A stretch of DNA of 64,000 bases from an uncultured Clostridia bacterium (GTDB taxonomy: Bacteria; Bacillota; Clostridia; TANB77; CAG-508): positions 62,001 to 126,000 of the forward strand of contig CAKPNJ010000002.1 of NCBI GenBank assembly GCA_934168365.1. Direction: 5' to 3'. The notes beneath the pieces were generated by a model. That model did not search any database, had not been told where the DNA came from, and was given only the letters and a program-made list of their open reading frames with translations. Below, in pieces: positions 1-9,142 of this stretch (within the stretch, counting starts at the first letter, position 1; every line of letters starts with the position of its first letter). The translations under genes and the position numbers were made by a program.

Positions 1-974
1 ATCAATTCCACTATTTTTTCTTCTGGGATAGTGCCTGTCCCAAATGTATCTACATATACTGATAATGGTTGCTCCATTCCTATTGCATATGATACTTGAA
101 TTTCACATTTTTTAGCATATCCATTTGCTACTATATTTTTTGCAATATGTCTTAACATATAACTTGCACTTCTGTCTACTTTACTTGCATCTTTTCCAGA
201 AAATGCTCCTCCACCATGCCTGCTATAACCACCATAAGTATCTACTATTAATTTTCTTCCTGTAAGTCCTGTATCACCTAAAGGTCCGCCTATTACAAAT
301 CTTCCTGTTGGATTTACATATATTTTTGTATTGTCATCAATATATTTTTCTGGTACTATTGGTTTTATAACCTTTTCTATTATATCTTGTTTCATTTGTT
401 CCATATCCACATCTGCTAGATGTTGATTTGAAATTAGTATTGTTTCTATTCTTTTTGGTTTATCATTTTCATATTCCACAGTTACTTGTGTTTTTCCATC
501 TGGTCTTAGATATGGTATTATTCCTTCTTTTCTAACCTTTGTTAATTGCTTAGCCAATTTATGTGCCATATCAATTGCAAACGGCATATAGTTTTCTGTT
601 TCGTCACAGGCATATCCAAACATAATACCTTGGTCACCTGCTCCTCCAACATCTACGCCCATTGCAATATCACCACTTTGTGTTGTGATATTTGTTTCTA
701 CTTTGCAAGTACGATAGTCAATGTCTGTCTGCTCGTTGTCATAACCTATTTGTTTCATAGTTTCTCTTGCAATTTTTTCTGCATCAATTTTAGCATTAGT
801 GGTAATTTGCCCTGCTATTGTGATTAAATTTTTTGAAGCAAAGGTTTCAATTGCCACTCTTGAATTTTCGTCTTGTTCAAGACATGCATCCAAAATACTA
901 TCTGATATTAAATCACATAATTTGTCTGGATGTCCTTCTGTTACGCTTTCTGAAGTAAATAAATAATTCTTCAT
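1..974 (-). CDS. metK: S-adenosylmethionine synthetase (partial, C-terminus outside window)
   Basis: MetK makes S-adenosylmethionine from methionine and ATP in the cytoplasm and supplies methyl groups for the whole cell. The first ~324 codons are present; the family is ~390-400 residues, so about 70 residues lie beyond the left edge. Visible family motifs are GHPDKLCD (residues 14-21), GAGDQG (111-116, ATP-binding) and the flexible-loop/metal-site segment GGGAFSGKD. The start is the ATG at 974 behind TAAGGAGGAACTAATT, an excellent ribosome binding site. The gene is transcribed leftward from its own promoter, divergent from the M23 peptidase. No SAM riboswitch fits in the ~110-nt upstream gap. 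Identification is firm. Confidence 0.97.
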   Translation of the reverse strand, partial: MKNYLFTSESVTEGHPDKLCDLISDSILDACLEQDENSRVAIETFASKNLITIAGQITTNAKIDAEKIARETMKQIGYDNEQTDIDYRTCKVETNITTQSGDIAMGVDVGGAGDQGIMFGYACDETENYMPFAIDMAHKLAKQLTKVRKEGIIPYLRPDGKTQVTVEYENDKPKRIETILISNQHLADVDMEQMKQDIIEKVIKPIVPEKYIDDNTKIYVNPTGRFVIGGPLGDTGLTGRKLIVDTYGGYSRHGGGAFSGKDASKVDRSASYMLRHIAKNIVANGYAKKCEIQVSYAIGMEQPLSVYVDTFGTGTIPEEKIVEL

Positions 975-1011
975 AATTAGTTCCTCCTTATTTCTTTTTT
1001 GTGGCATTTAA

Positions 1012-1039
1012 ATTATATCACTATAGTATCCAAATGTAA
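1012..1039 (-). promoter_or_regulatory. Probable sigma-A promoter of metK
   Basis: On the minus strand TTACAT (1034-1039) and TATAAT (1012-1017) are separated by 16 nt and lie about 35 nt upstream of the metK start codon. The match is good but unproven. Confidence 0.55.
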
Positions 1040-1084
1040 TCATATTTTTTAGTTTTTTTCATAAATTTATATTGGTGAATTTTA

Positions 1085-2179
1085 GTGATAATTAAAAGTT
1101 TTAAAATAAATAAAAGTTTGATATGGCTTTGTATCAGTTCAATAGCACTAATTGTAATTTTACTAATTTGCTATTTTGTACTTACTGCTCCTATTTTACC
1201 TGTTAGTGCTCAAACAGAAAAATATATTTATAGCAATGATGTTGCAGAAGCTGAAAAGAAAAAAAATTACATCAAATGGTTTGAATTTAAAGTAAGCTAT
1301 GAGGTTTTAGATAAGACGTCAAAATTAGACATTAACTCACATCAAAAAAACGAAGCAGTAAAATACAATTGGGTTGAACTTATATCTTACTTAGCTTGTA
1401 AATATCAAAATAACTTTTCTAAATTCAAACAAGCTGATTTGGATAAATTAGTGGCAGAATTAAAATCAGGTAAGCAAATGGAAGAGTTAACAGAAAAGAT
1501 GAAACTCTATAAATATTATTTTGAAGGCTACGACTCTGCCCTGCATGAATTTATAGGTGAATACCAAATTGAAATAAAAGGCTCTAATTCTACTGAAAAA
1601 AAGTTCGAAGAAAAGTATGGTTTGAAAGCTTTTTGTCCAATTGCCAAAGGCTATAGTTTTAGTCATTATGATGACTTTGGGGCCTCTAGATCTTATGGTT
1701 ATAAAAGGGTACATTTTGGAAATGACCTTATGGGTAATATTGGCACTCCTGTTATTGCTGTAGAATCTGGTATTGTTGAAGCTGTTGGTTGGAATCAATA
1801 TGGTGGTTGGAGAGTTGGCATTCGTAGTTTTGATAAAAAACGTTATTATTACTATGCACATTTGAGAAAAAACCATCCTTATGCTGAAAATATTAAAGAA
1901 GGGCAAATTGTTCAAGCTGGTGATGTTGTTGGATACCTTGGAATGACAGGCTATAGTACAAAAGAAAATGTAAATAATATAAATGTCCCTCACTTACATT
2001 TTGGTATTCAGCTTATTTTTGATGAAGTTCAAAAAGAAGGTCCAAATCAAATTTGGTGTGATTTATATGACCTAGTAAATTTCTTGCAAAGAAATCGTAG
2101 TGAGGTTTATAAAAGTAATCAAGAAACTAAAGACTATAGCAGAAAAATTGATTTTATTGATTCAAGCTTACCAGACTAA
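1085..2179 (+). CDS. Membrane-anchored M23 (LytM-type) metallopeptidase
   Basis: This is a cell-wall peptidoglycan hydrolase of family M23. An N-terminal membrane segment (residues ~12-34) is followed by a ~150-residue stalk rich in Lys and Glu, then a C-terminal M23 domain (~205-310). The zinc ligands are all visible: H210 and D214 in HFGND, and the HLHFG motif (H303, H305), with H259 in YAHL as the extra active-site histidine. The enzyme is therefore predicted active outside the membrane. The start is a GTG with only a weak GGTGA upstream; no better in-frame start precedes the membrane segment. It forms a single-gene unit ended by a strong hairpin at 2181-2208. The specific role (division, sporulation or general turnover) cannot be told from sequence. 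Confidence 0.88.
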   Translation: MIIKSFKINKSLIWLCISSIALIVILLICYFVLTAPILPVSAQTEKYIYSNDVAEAEKKKNYIKWFEFKVSYEVLDKTSKLDINSHQKNEAVKYNWVELISYLACKYQNNFSKFKQADLDKLVAELKSGKQMEELTEKMKLYKYYFEGYDSALHEFIGEYQIEIKGSNSTEKKFEEKYGLKAFCPIAKGYSFSHYDDFGASRSYGYKRVHFGNDLMGNIGTPVIAVESGIVEAVGWNQYGGWRVGIRSFDKKRYYYYAHLRKNHPYAENIKEGQIVQAGDVVGYLGMTGYSTKENVNNINVPHLHFGIQLIFDEVQKEGPNQIWCDLYDLVNFLQRNRSEVYKSNQETKDYSRKIDFIDSSLPD

Positions 2180-2180
2180 T

Positions 2181-2208
2181 TAAGCAGTAGCCATAAAGCT
2201 ACTGCTTA
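2181..2208. terminator. Bidirectional hairpin between the M23 gene and ytfJ
   Basis: An 11-bp perfect stem (TAAGCAGTAGC / GCTACTGCTTA) with a 6-nt loop is followed by TATTTTATT on the plus strand. It sits between convergent genes and probably ends both. Confidence 0.85.
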
Positions 2209-2212
2209 TATT

Positions 2213-2818
2213 TTATTCTAAATTATCCGGTTCTTCTGTTTCGTCATATTCATACTCATATTCTATTGGCTCTGGTCTTGGAACTTTTGCATGCTTTGGT
2301 CTTGCTTTAGCTTGTGCAGTTACTATTGGTTCTTCATCTTTCTCTAATATCTCTTTTACTTGTTTTTTAATTTTCTCTTGATTTTTCATTTCTTCTTTTT
2401 TATTTTGCATACTTTTATTTAACATGCAATTTGCTTTTTCCATTAAATCTGGTACATAGTCTAGTAGTCTATCAATTGCTGAACAATGTTCTACTGGTAA
2501 TAATTTAACATTATTTTGTTGAACTACTAAAAATGCAACTGGTGAAATAGAAACTCCTGCTCCACTTCCTCCACCAAATGGTAACCTATATTGTATTGCT
2601 TCCTCTTTTTCTCTCTTAGTGTATTCATCAATTGTTTCACCTTTAAACTCACTTCCACCTGCTGCAAACCCAAATCCAACTTTTGAAATTGGAATTATTA
2701 TTATATTATTGCTAGTCTCAATAGGCTCTCCTATAATAGTATTTACATCTACCATATCTCTAATACTATTCATAGCTGTAAGCATAAGGTTTTCTATTGG
2801 ATGTTGTTGATTGCTCAT
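2213..2818 (-). CDS. ytfJ: GerW/YtfJ family sporulation protein
   Basis: YtfJ (GerW) is a forespore-made protein linked to spore germination in Bacillus; its molecular activity is unclear. The protein shows the conserved N-terminal HPIENLM segment, then the family core with IIIIPISKVGFGF and a glycine-rich GGGSGAG stretch, followed by a variable charged tail (~residues 135-201) rich in Lys and Glu. At 201 aa it is longer than the ~150-aa Bacillus protein because of that tail. The start ATG follows AAGGAAGGAAGAAAA. Its 5' end overlaps the 3' end of the DUF2953 gene, the same gene pair as ytfI-ytfJ of Bacillus, so the two are probably translationally coupled. Confidence 0.92.
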   Translation of the reverse strand: MSNQQHPIENLMLTAMNSIRDMVDVNTIIGEPIETSNNIIIIPISKVGFGFAAGGSEFKGETIDEYTKREKEEAIQYRLPFGGGSGAGVSISPVAFLVVQQNNVKLLPVEHCSAIDRLLDYVPDLMEKANCMLNKSMQNKKEEMKNQEKIKKQVKEILEKDEEPIVTAQAKARPKHAKVPRPEPIEYEYEYDETEEPDNLE

Positions 2819-3398
2819 TTTTCTTCCTTCCTTTCTTTATTAAGACAAATATTATATTGATAATATGTACCATTTTTATCTCAATTATACAATTTAAGTT
2901 AATTTTGTATAAATTTTTATTATAATAAAGTGGTTTTATATTATAAATATATCTTTCTTTTTTTAAGCTCTTGGCCAAATATGGTAATGTTATTGATATT
3001 ATTGACGCAATAGTTGCTACTAAAAACGAGGTTGTTATTGGGCTTATAACTCCTAAGTTTGCATCTAAATTTAAATATGAAATTTTAGGTTGTAATTTTG
3101 GTAGTTCTTTTAAGTCTTTTACTTTAAAATCTTTTCTAAACTTTTTGAAATCTAGTTTTTCCAATTGCATTTTTGAGTACATTTTTCTAACTTTTTTATC
3201 ATTTAGTCTAAACCATATCCATTTAATTTTATTGCCTAAATATAACGAAAATATTATTGCATACTCATTTGTGTTTTTAGGTTTCATATTCGACACACTT
3301 AAGTTTTTTATTTGTATATGTAGTGTTGAGGCTATTATTAAAGTTATAATAGTTATTAGTAATACTAGTATTCCAAGCAAAATTAAAACTAATATCAT
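2766..3398 (-). CDS. DUF2953 (YtfI-like) membrane protein
   Basis: This is a 210-aa protein with an N-terminal membrane segment (residues ~1-27), a second hydrophobic stretch near residue 120-140 and a hydrophobic helix near 175-190. It ends with a basic tail containing TTSNR and a final YSYE, typical of the DUF2953 family that precedes ytfJ in sporulating Firmicutes. The reading frame overlaps ytfJ by 53 nt, so the basic tail is encoded over the start of ytfJ. The ATG follows AAAAGGAGGTTATC. Function is unknown; the pairing with ytfJ suggests a spore role. The family call rests on context and tail as much as on the domain itself. Confidence 0.8.
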   Translation of the reverse strand: MILVLILLGILVLLITIITLIIASTLHIQIKNLSVSNMKPKNTNEYAIIFSLYLGNKIKWIWFRLNDKKVRKMYSKMQLEKLDFKKFRKDFKVKDLKELPKLQPKISYLNLDANLGVISPITTSFLVATIASIISITLPYLAKSLKKERYIYNIKPLYYNKNLYKINLNCIIEIKMVHIINIIFVLIKKGRKKNEQSTTSNRKPYAYSYE

Positions 3399-3450
3399 GA
3401 TAACCTCCTTTTGAAGTTATTTGATATTAGTTTTTCCATTTTTTCTATTT

Positions 3451-4206
3451 TTAAACAGTTTTTTTAGCCTTTTCTACAGTGATGTCTCCAAATAGTTCTT
3501 CTTGATTTGTAACCACTTTGCTTCTTCTTGATAGTTCTAAAAGTCCTGTAAAAGCTGTCATTACTTCTTGTTTGTTGCATTGTTTTAATGAAAATAGTTT
3601 ATTGAATACAAATTTATTTTTACGAATAAGCTCTCTAAACATTACTTTTACTTTGCTCTCAACAGTATATGTATCAGTAATTGCAATCTTTTCAATATTC
3701 TTAGCATTTTGATTTAGTTTTTGTGCATTTTTTTCTATTACATTCTTATACATTTCAGAAATCATTTCTTTTGTGTATGTTGCTTCTAGTTTTTGTTTTG
3801 GCAATTCTATTACTTCTGGATTTTTAAATATTTTTTTAGAATTATTTTCTGCACATTCTTTCAAGGTTTTAGTAATTTCTTTATATTTTTTGTACTCTAT
3901 AATCCTTCTTAAAAGTTCCTCTTCTGTTAATTCTTTTTCATCCTCAACATCATTTGGCAAAAGTGTTTTTGACTTTAAATATAATAACGTAGATGCCATT
4001 ATTAAAAACTCACTTGCTATCTCTAAGTTAAGCTCTTCCATAGCATTTAAATATGCTATGTATTGGTCTGTAATTTCACTAATTTTTATATCACAAACGT
4101 CCATTTTATTTTTATCAATTAAGTGGCATAACAAATCTAGTGGTCCTTCAAAATTTTCCACCTTTACTTTATATTTATTTGTTTCTAATGTTAGTACGTT
4201 TTGCAT
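3451..4206 (-). CDS. scpA: Segregation and condensation protein A
   Basis: ScpA is the kleisin subunit of the bacterial SMC condensin complex, bridging SMC heads with ScpB to compact and segregate chromosomes. The N-terminal signature FEGPLDLLCHLI (residues ~19-30), the DQYIAYL segment and the ASEFLIMASTLLYLKSK helix are diagnostic; the C-terminal winged-helix region that binds SMC is present. Length 251 aa is normal. The ATG follows AAGGGGAAATAT. It lies 10 nt after recX in a minus-strand run recA-recX-scpA-DUF2953-ytfJ. The usual partner scpB is not next to it and is not in this window. Confidence 0.95.
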   Translation of the reverse strand: MQNVLTLETNKYKVKVENFEGPLDLLCHLIDKNKMDVCDIKISEITDQYIAYLNAMEELNLEIASEFLIMASTLLYLKSKTLLPNDVEDEKELTEEELLRRIIEYKKYKEITKTLKECAENNSKKIFKNPEVIELPKQKLEATYTKEMISEMYKNVIEKNAQKLNQNAKNIEKIAITDTYTVESKVKVMFRELIRKNKFVFNKLFSLKQCNKQEVMTAFTGLLELSRRSKVVTNQEELFGDITVEKAKKTV

Positions 4207-4216
4207 ATATTTCCCC

Positions 4217-4678
4217 TTATTCTAGTGTTTCAAATGCTTCTCTAATATTTTCTGAAGAGTAACCTTTTCTGTATAAAAACTGTTCAATTTCTTCTTTTTC
4301 CATTTGAGTTTGCTTTTTTATTATAATTTTTCTAGCACAATTTATTTCATATTCTAATATTTCGTCCTCATGATTTTCAAAATATGTGTCTATTATATCA
4401 CTACTAAGTCCTTTTGCATATAGTTTATTTCTCATTTCTTTTATAGACAATGTATTTATAGCCATAAACTCATTAACTGCTCTCTCTATGTAGTTTTCGT
4501 CATTTATATATCCAATTTCTTTTAAATGTTCAATAACGTCTTCTAATAAGTTTTGGTCAACAGAAGAAGAGAACTTCTGAATTATTTCTCTTTCAGTTCT
4601 CTTCTTATACATTATATACTTTAATACTTTAGTTTTTAATTTATCAAATTCTTCTATATTATCGTACAATGTTTTCAC
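4217..4678 (-). CDS. recX: RecX regulatory protein
   Basis: RecX binds RecA filaments and limits their extension or ATPase activity. The 153-aa protein is built of the family's repeated three-helix units, seen as the RTEREIIQKF, LKEIGYINDENYIERAVNEF and FLYRKGYSSENI blocks. It starts with GTG only 3 nt after the recA stop codon and has no strong ribosome binding site of its own, so it is probably translated by coupling to recA. Co-transcription with recA is the standard arrangement for this gene. Confidence 0.93.
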   Translation of the reverse strand: MKTLYDNIEEFDKLKTKVLKYIMYKKRTEREIIQKFSSSVDQNLLEDVIEHLKEIGYINDENYIERAVNEFMAINTLSIKEMRNKLYAKGLSSDIIDTYFENHEDEILEYEINCARKIIIKKQTQMEKEEIEQFLYRKGYSSENIREAFETLE

Positions 4679-4681
4679 CTA

Positions 4682-5749
4682 TTATTCTTCATCATCTGAT
4701 GGCTCAGTATCTTGTTCAGGATCGTTTTCTTCTTCACCTAAGCTTTTTTCAAAAGCTTTCTCATAGTTTGCTCTAATTTTTCCTTCTATCTCTTCAGCTA
4801 CTTTTGGATTTTTAGCCAAGTAATCTTTAACATTTTCTCTACCTTGTCCAATTCTGTCTCCATTATAGCTAAACCATGAACCGCTTTTTTCTACTATATC
4901 TAAGTTAACAGCAGCATCTAGTATGTTACCTTCTTTAGAAATTCCTTTTCCATAGATTATATCAAATTCTGCCTCTCTAAATGGTGGAGCTACTTTGTTC
5001 TTAACTACTTTTACTCTTGTACGGTTACCTATAACTTCTCCATCTTGTTTTAAGCTTTCTACTCTTCTAATATCTAGTCTAACTGAAGAATAGAATTTTA
5101 AAGCTCTACCACCAGGTGTTGTTTCTGGATTTCCAAACATAACACCAACTTTTTCTCTTAATTGGTTTATAAATACAATTACACATTTTGATTTGTTAAT
5201 TACACCTGCTAATTTTCTCAATGCTTGTGACATCAATCTTGCTTGAAGACCAACATGTGCATCTCCCATATCTCCATCAATTTCTGCTTTTGGTACTAAA
5301 GCTGCAACTGAGTCTACAACTATAATATCAAGTGCACCACTTCTAACTAAAGCTTCTGCAATTTCTAGTGCTTGTTCACCAGTATCTGGTTGAGAAACTA
5401 TAAGTTCATCTATATTAACACCTAAATGTTTTGCATAAACTGGATCTAAAGCATGTTCTGCATCAATAAAAGCTGCTTCTCCACCCATTTTTTGTGCTTC
5501 TGCAATTAAATGTAATGCTAAAGTAGTTTTACCAGAAGACTCTGGTCCAAATACTTCTATAATTCTACCTCTTGGAATACCACCAATTCCTAAGGCTATA
5601 TCTAAACTTAAAGCTCCTGTTGGTATAGCTTCTACATTCATTGCTGTGTAGTCCCCTAATTTCATAACAGAACCTTTACCAAATTGTTTTTCAATTTGTC
5701 CTAGTGCTGCTTCTAGTGCTTTCATTTTTTCTGAATTATCTTTACCCAT
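4682..5749 (-). CDS. recA: Recombinase RecA
   Basis: RecA forms filaments on single-stranded DNA, drives strand exchange and stimulates LexA self-cleavage. The 355-aa protein is full length: Walker A GPESSGKT at residues 68-75, the [14 protein letters not shown] region, DNA-binding loops (around [20 protein letters not shown], residues ~195-215) and an acidic C-terminal tail ending in repeated Asp/Glu, which normally moderates DNA binding. It starts at ATG after AATAAGGAGG-like sequence (AGGAGGAATAA). A near-consensus promoter and a possible LexA site lie upstream. It is followed by recX with a 3-nt gap. Confidence 0.98.
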   Translation of the reverse strand: MGKDNSEKMKALEAALGQIEKQFGKGSVMKLGDYTAMNVEAIPTGALSLDIALGIGGIPRGRIIEVFGPESSGKTTLALHLIAEAQKMGGEAAFIDAEHALDPVYAKHLGVNIDELIVSQPDTGEQALEIAEALVRSGALDIIVVDSVAALVPKAEIDGDMGDAHVGLQARLMSQALRKLAGVINKSKCVIVFINQLREKVGVMFGNPETTPGGRALKFYSSVRLDIRRVESLKQDGEVIGNRTRVKVVKNKVAPPFREAEFDIIYGKGISKEGNILDAAVNLDIVEKSGSWFSYNGDRIGQGRENVKDYLAKNPKVAEEIEGKIRANYEKAFEKSLGEEENDPEQDTEPSDDEE

Positions 5750-5772
5750 TATTTATTCCTCCTAAATATTAT

Positions 5773-5784
5773 AAACGTTTGTTT
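5773..5784 (-). promoter_or_regulatory. Possible LexA (SOS) operator for recA
   Basis: Just downstream of the recA -10 box the minus strand reads AAAC-AAAC-GTTT, an AAAC-N4-GTTT inverted repeat that resembles the Gram-positive GAAC-N4-GTTC SOS box in form and spacing but deviates at the outer positions. The position at the expected transcription start suits a repressor. The match is weak. Confidence 0.35.
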
Positions 5785-5790
5785 GTGTTT

Positions 5791-5818
5791 ATTATATATT
5801 ATTATTTTTATTTGTCAA
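5791..5818 (-). promoter_or_regulatory. Consensus sigma-A promoter of recA
   Basis: On the minus strand TTGACA (5813-5818) and TATAAT (5791-5796) are both perfect consensus hexamers, spaced by 16 nt. They precede recA by about 45 nt. Confidence 0.85.
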
Positions 5819-5843
5819 GCATTTTTTATAAAATTTTTAAATT

Positions 5844-7430
5844 CTATTGTCTATACCAGTTAGAAAAATTGTAAAAAATGCTGTAACAGTTTGGCTTTAC
5901 ATCGCCCATTAAATCTGTAGAATATGCCACCATATCATTATTATAATATAAGCCTATATATGGAACTTCTTCATTGCAAATTCCAAAAATTTTAGCATAT
6001 CTTTCTTTTAATTGCTCTTGATCTGTAATATTATTTATTTCATTTATAGCAGAAATAATTTCATCATTTTTATAATTAGATAAATTATTTTCTCCTAAGA
6101 AGTAGCTTAAATCTGGTGCTATTGAAGTATATACTCCAGTTAGTATCATTTCATAATCCTTATTATTTAGATATTGTTTATATTGTGAATCTGATACTTG
6201 TTTTACATTGATTTTTATTCCAAATAACTCTAATTGGTCTTGTATTGATTGTGCAACTTTAACCCTTTGACTATTACTTTTGCTTACAATAAAATCAATA
6301 TTTATTGTTTTAGTAACTCCATCTATTTCTTTTTGCCAAAGTCCATATTCATATTTCCAACCTGCATTTTGTAAAATTTCTTTTGCTTTTTCAGTATTAG
6401 TTTTGTTAGATATTTCAATATCTTTTAATAAATAGCTGTTATTTATCAATGGATAATTTGCCACTGTAACTTTATTTTCTAAAGTTGACGTTACTATTTT
6501 TTCTTTGTCAATAACTTTGCTCATAGCTTGTCTTACTTCTGAATATTGTAAAATAGTATTTTGGCAGTTTAATGCTATATAGTCGTATTCTCTGTTTGCA
6601 AATACCTTTTTGTTATATCCCATACTTCCTATATATTCTTCTGCATTATTATTGCTAGTATGAATCAAATCAATACTTCCTAATTTAAATGCATTATATT
6701 CTTTTCCTCTAGTGTCATATAAATTTATATATATTGTTTTTATATTAGCATTTTCTGTATCTATGTTTCTCCAATTTTCATTTTTACTAAGTTCAATTTT
6801 GTCTGTTTGTAGCTTAGTAATTTTGTATTGCCCTGTTCCTAAAGGTATTGTATTTGAATTTAAGTTAGTTGATTTATATTGCTTTGATGATATTATAGGG
6901 AATATTAAGTTATATTCAAAAAATGGCTCTGTTTGTTTTAATTCAATTCTAACAGTATTTTCGTCCACAACTTCCACATCTTTTATATCCTTAACATTTG
7001 AATAATATACAGACTTTGTTTGGCTTTGTAGTTTAGTAACTGAAAATTTAACATCTTCTGCTGTAAACTTGCTTCCATCATGCCATTGTATATTTTCGTT
7101 TAGTTTAATTACATATGTTTTATCTCCAATTTTTGACCACTCTTTTGCTAAACATTCAGACACTTTGTAATCTTCGGTTATACTAAGTAATGGTTCAAAT
7201 ATAAGCTGGTCTATATAAATTGCTTCTTGGTTGTTAGTTACATATGGATGTATGCTATCAAAGTTTGAAATTCCAAGCCTTATATTGGTAATCATATCTA
7301 CTGTTTGGTATGATATGTCTTTATTTTCTTGCTGTTCATCTTTTGTATTGTGTGTTACCCCATACACTATTCCAGCTATTATAAATAGTATAAATATTAC
7401 AATTATAATTTTTAAAGATTTTGCTTTCAT
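5844..7430 (-). CDS. ABC transporter peptide-binding protein (SBP family 5)
   Basis: This is a 528-aa extracytoplasmic substrate-binding protein of the OppA/DppA family (SBP_bac_5), which captures peptides or related solutes for an ABC importer. An N-terminal hydrophobic segment (residues ~7-25) anchors or exports it. There is no lipobox cysteine, so it is not a typical lipoprotein and may stay attached by an uncleaved signal. Domain landmarks include LAKEWSKIGDKTYVIKLNE, WHDGSKFTAEDVKFS and the ISNKTNTEKAKEILQNAGW stretch. No permease or ATPase genes are adjacent, so it is an orphan binding protein. The ATG follows AAAGGAGAGCGTGCA. Confidence 0.88.
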   Translation of the reverse strand: MKAKSLKIIIVIFILFIIAGIVYGVTHNTKDEQQENKDISYQTVDMITNIRLGISNFDSIHPYVTNNQEAIYIDQLIFEPLLSITEDYKVSECLAKEWSKIGDKTYVIKLNENIQWHDGSKFTAEDVKFSVTKLQSQTKSVYYSNVKDIKDVEVVDENTVRIELKQTEPFFEYNLIFPIISSKQYKSTNLNSNTIPLGTGQYKITKLQTDKIELSKNENWRNIDTENANIKTIYINLYDTRGKEYNAFKLGSIDLIHTSNNNAEEYIGSMGYNKKVFANREYDYIALNCQNTILQYSEVRQAMSKVIDKEKIVTSTLENKVTVANYPLINNSYLLKDIEISNKTNTEKAKEILQNAGWKYEYGLWQKEIDGVTKTINIDFIVSKSNSQRVKVAQSIQDQLELFGIKINVKQVSDSQYKQYLNNKDYEMILTGVYTSIAPDLSYFLGENNLSNYKNDEIISAINEINNITDQEQLKERYAKIFGICNEEVPYIGLYYNNDMVAYSTDLMGDVKPNCYSIFYNFSNWYRQ

Positions 7431-7499
7431 TGCACGCTCTCCTTTTGCTCCATAATTGTATAATATATTTTAGTCTTTTTCAATGATTTAAAACAAAAA

Positions 7500-7531
7500 G
7501 CACAAAAATATACTTAAATATATTTCTGTGC
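7500..7531 (-). terminator. Terminator downstream of spoVS
   Basis: On the minus strand a 13-bp stem (GCACAGAAATATA / TATATTTTTGTGC, one mismatch) with a short loop is followed by TTTTTGTTTT. It ends the spoVS transcript. Confidence 0.8.
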
Positions 7532-7559
7532 CCCTATATAAATTTAATTTTAAACTAAA

Positions 7560-7823
7560 TTATTTTCTTGATTCAACAATCAGCTTAATGCCTGTTCTGT
7601 CCTCCCCTTCAACTTCTACCTCTGCAAATGCTGGTATACATACCAAATCCACTCCTGCTGGTGCTACAAAGCCTCTTGCTATTGCAACAGCTTTAACTGC
7701 TTGATTTAATGCTCCTGCTCCAATTGCTTGCATTTCTGCTTTGTTTGATTCCTTTACCAAACCTGCTATTGCTCCTGCAACTGAGTTTGGATTTGATTTT
7801 GATGAGATTTTTAAAACTTCCAT
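7560..7823 (-). CDS. spoVS: Stage V sporulation protein S
   Basis: SpoVS is a small (87-aa) Alba-fold protein. In Bacillus its loss affects septation and progression to spore coat stages. The sequence is close to the family consensus along its whole length, starting MEVLKISSKSNPNSVAGAI, with the GAGALNQAVKAVAIARGF core and the PAGVDLVCIPAF segment. The ATG follows TTTAGGAGGCAAAA. It lies downstream of ymdB, the same neighbourhood as in Bacillus, but the intervening ~150 nt hold a possible promoter of its own and a terminator follows. Confidence 0.97.
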   Translation of the reverse strand: MEVLKISSKSNPNSVAGAIAGLVKESNKAEMQAIGAGALNQAVKAVAIARGFVAPAGVDLVCIPAFAEVEVEGEDRTGIKLIVESRK

Positions 7824-7867
7824 TTTTGCCTCCTAAATTTTTATTTTTTGTTCTGTGAACAGTTATA

Positions 7868-7896
7868 GTTATATTACAATTTCCAAATTTTGTCTA
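7868..7896 (-). promoter_or_regulatory. Possible promoter of spoVS
   Basis: On the minus strand TAGACA (7891-7896) and TATAAC (7868-7873) are spaced 17 nt apart, about 45 nt before the spoVS start. This is a fair sigma-A type match. A sporulation sigma factor was not excluded. Confidence 0.4.
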
Positions 7897-7971
7897 GTGG
7901 TTTTTGGAAAAAAGTGGAAGTTTTTTCTTTCATTTTTTTACATTATTTGTCATTTTTGTGTCGAATTTATT

Positions 7972-8745
7972 CTATTTAATCAAAAGTCTTTCAACTTTTT
8001 CAGCTTTTCCTGTTTGGTCATTTAATTCAAATATGCATCCATTAAGCATACAAGAGCCTTCTGCCAACTTGTATCTTTCTGGTAATGATGTAACAAATCT
8101 TTTTACTGATTCTTCTACCCCCATACCAATAACCGAATTTACTGGTCCTGTCATTCCCAAATCAGTTATATATGCTGTTCCTTTTTCTGTTATTTGTTCA
8201 TCCGCAGTTTGTACGTGTGTGTGTGTACCAAATAATATGTTTACTTTTCCATCTAAGAAATGTCTCATAGCAATTTTTTCAGCTGTTGCTTCTGCATGAA
8301 AATCTAATACTATTATATCTGCTTCTTTTGATAGTTTGTCAACTAAATTTTCTGCAACAGTAAATGGATTTTCTGATAGTACATTCATATCAGTTCTTCC
8401 AATTAAGTTCATAACAGCAATGTTTTTATCCTTACATTTGCATATTGCATAACCTTTTCCTGGTACTCCTTTAGAATAGTTTGCAGGTCTAATTAGCTTT
8501 GGATGATTTATAAACTGAAATATATCTTTTTTTGCCCAAGTATGGTTTCCCATTGTAACTACATCTATTGGTAATTTCAATAAATCATTCCAGTTTTTAA
8601 AAGTAATTCCCATCCCTCCTGCAACATTTTCTGCATTTACTATTACAAAATCTATTTGTGCTTCTTCTTTTAATTTTGGTAAAACTTGTTTTAATTTATC
8701 TAATCCATTTTCTCCTACTAAATCTCCAACTGCTAGTATTTTCAT
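7972..8745 (-). CDS. ymdB: YmdB family calcineurin-like phosphodiesterase
   Basis: YmdB hydrolyses cyclic nucleotides (2',3'-cAMP in vitro for Bacillus) and influences biofilm versus motility decisions. Family metal-binding motifs are all present: GDLVG near the N-terminus (residues ~6-10), NAENVAGGMGIT, GNHTW, DFHAEATAEK and GTHTHVQTAD. Length is 257 aa. I chose the ATG giving MKILAVGD because homologues start there and AAGGAA lies 9 nt upstream; two earlier in-frame starts (TTG and ATG, 6-9 nt upstream) sit too close to that site. It is followed by spoVS as in Bacillus. Confidence 0.93.
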   Translation of the reverse strand: MKILAVGDLVGENGLDKLKQVLPKLKEEAQIDFVIVNAENVAGGMGITFKNWNDLLKLPIDVVTMGNHTWAKKDIFQFINHPKLIRPANYSKGVPGKGYAICKCKDKNIAVMNLIGRTDMNVLSENPFTVAENLVDKLSKEADIIVLDFHAEATAEKIAMRHFLDGKVNILFGTHTHVQTADEQITEKGTAYITDLGMTGPVNSVIGMGVEESVKRFVTSLPERYKLAEGSCMLNGCIFELNDQTGKAEKVERLLIK

Positions 8746-8827
8746 TTGCATCAATTCCTTTCTAGGATATGTTTTATATGGTATATTATAAACTTAATTG
8801 GTAAAGTTAGTCAAGTGGGAGTTAGAG

Positions 8828-9142
8828 TTATAACTTATTTAAGTAATTTTGGTTTTTATTGAAAATATGTAGAATAAATATTTGATATGTGTCGTTTCTG
8901 ACTTCATATATGATAACAAAATTATTGATTAAAAGTTTTCTAAGATTTCTATTTTTAAATTTTGATTTAAATATTCTTGAATATCTTTCTGGTAGATATT
9001 GTAGGCTTAAAATTTTATTTCTTATTTTTTTATATTTTTCATTTGCAATTTTCGGCTCTTGAAGATTATCCGCTATGTATCTATAAATGTCTAATAATTC
9101 TTCTTCAAAAGCCTTTGTAGTTTTTATATTGTATTTATTCAT
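8828..9142 (-). CDS. RelE/ParE-family toxin
   Basis: This 104-aa basic protein has the RelE/ParE pattern: an N-terminal helix pair (FEEELLDIYRYIADNL), the LPERYSRIF linker and a C-terminal strand pair with RKLLINNFVIIYEV and IFILHIF. Members of the superfamily either cleave mRNA on the ribosome or poison gyrase. This sequence looks more like the plasmid-stabilisation (ParE) branch, but substrate cannot be settled. Its start overlaps the antitoxin stop by 8 nt, typical of coupled antitoxin-toxin operons. Confidence 0.82.
   Translation of the reverse strand: MNKYNIKTTKAFEEELLDIYRYIADNLQEPKIANEKYKKIRNKILSLQYLPERYSRIFKSKFKNRNLRKLLINNFVIIYEVRNDTYQIFILHIFNKNQNYLNKL

Noticed and set aside
975..1084. 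SAM riboswitch upstream of metK
   Set aside because: The gap is only ~110 nt and shows a plain promoter and ribosome binding site without a SAM-box fold.
1487..1993. Minus-strand open frame of 168 codons
   Set aside because: It is antisense to the M23 peptidase domain, whose zinc ligands prove the plus strand.
3399..3450. scpB next to scpA
   Set aside because: The expected partner gene is not present in this gap or elsewhere in the window.
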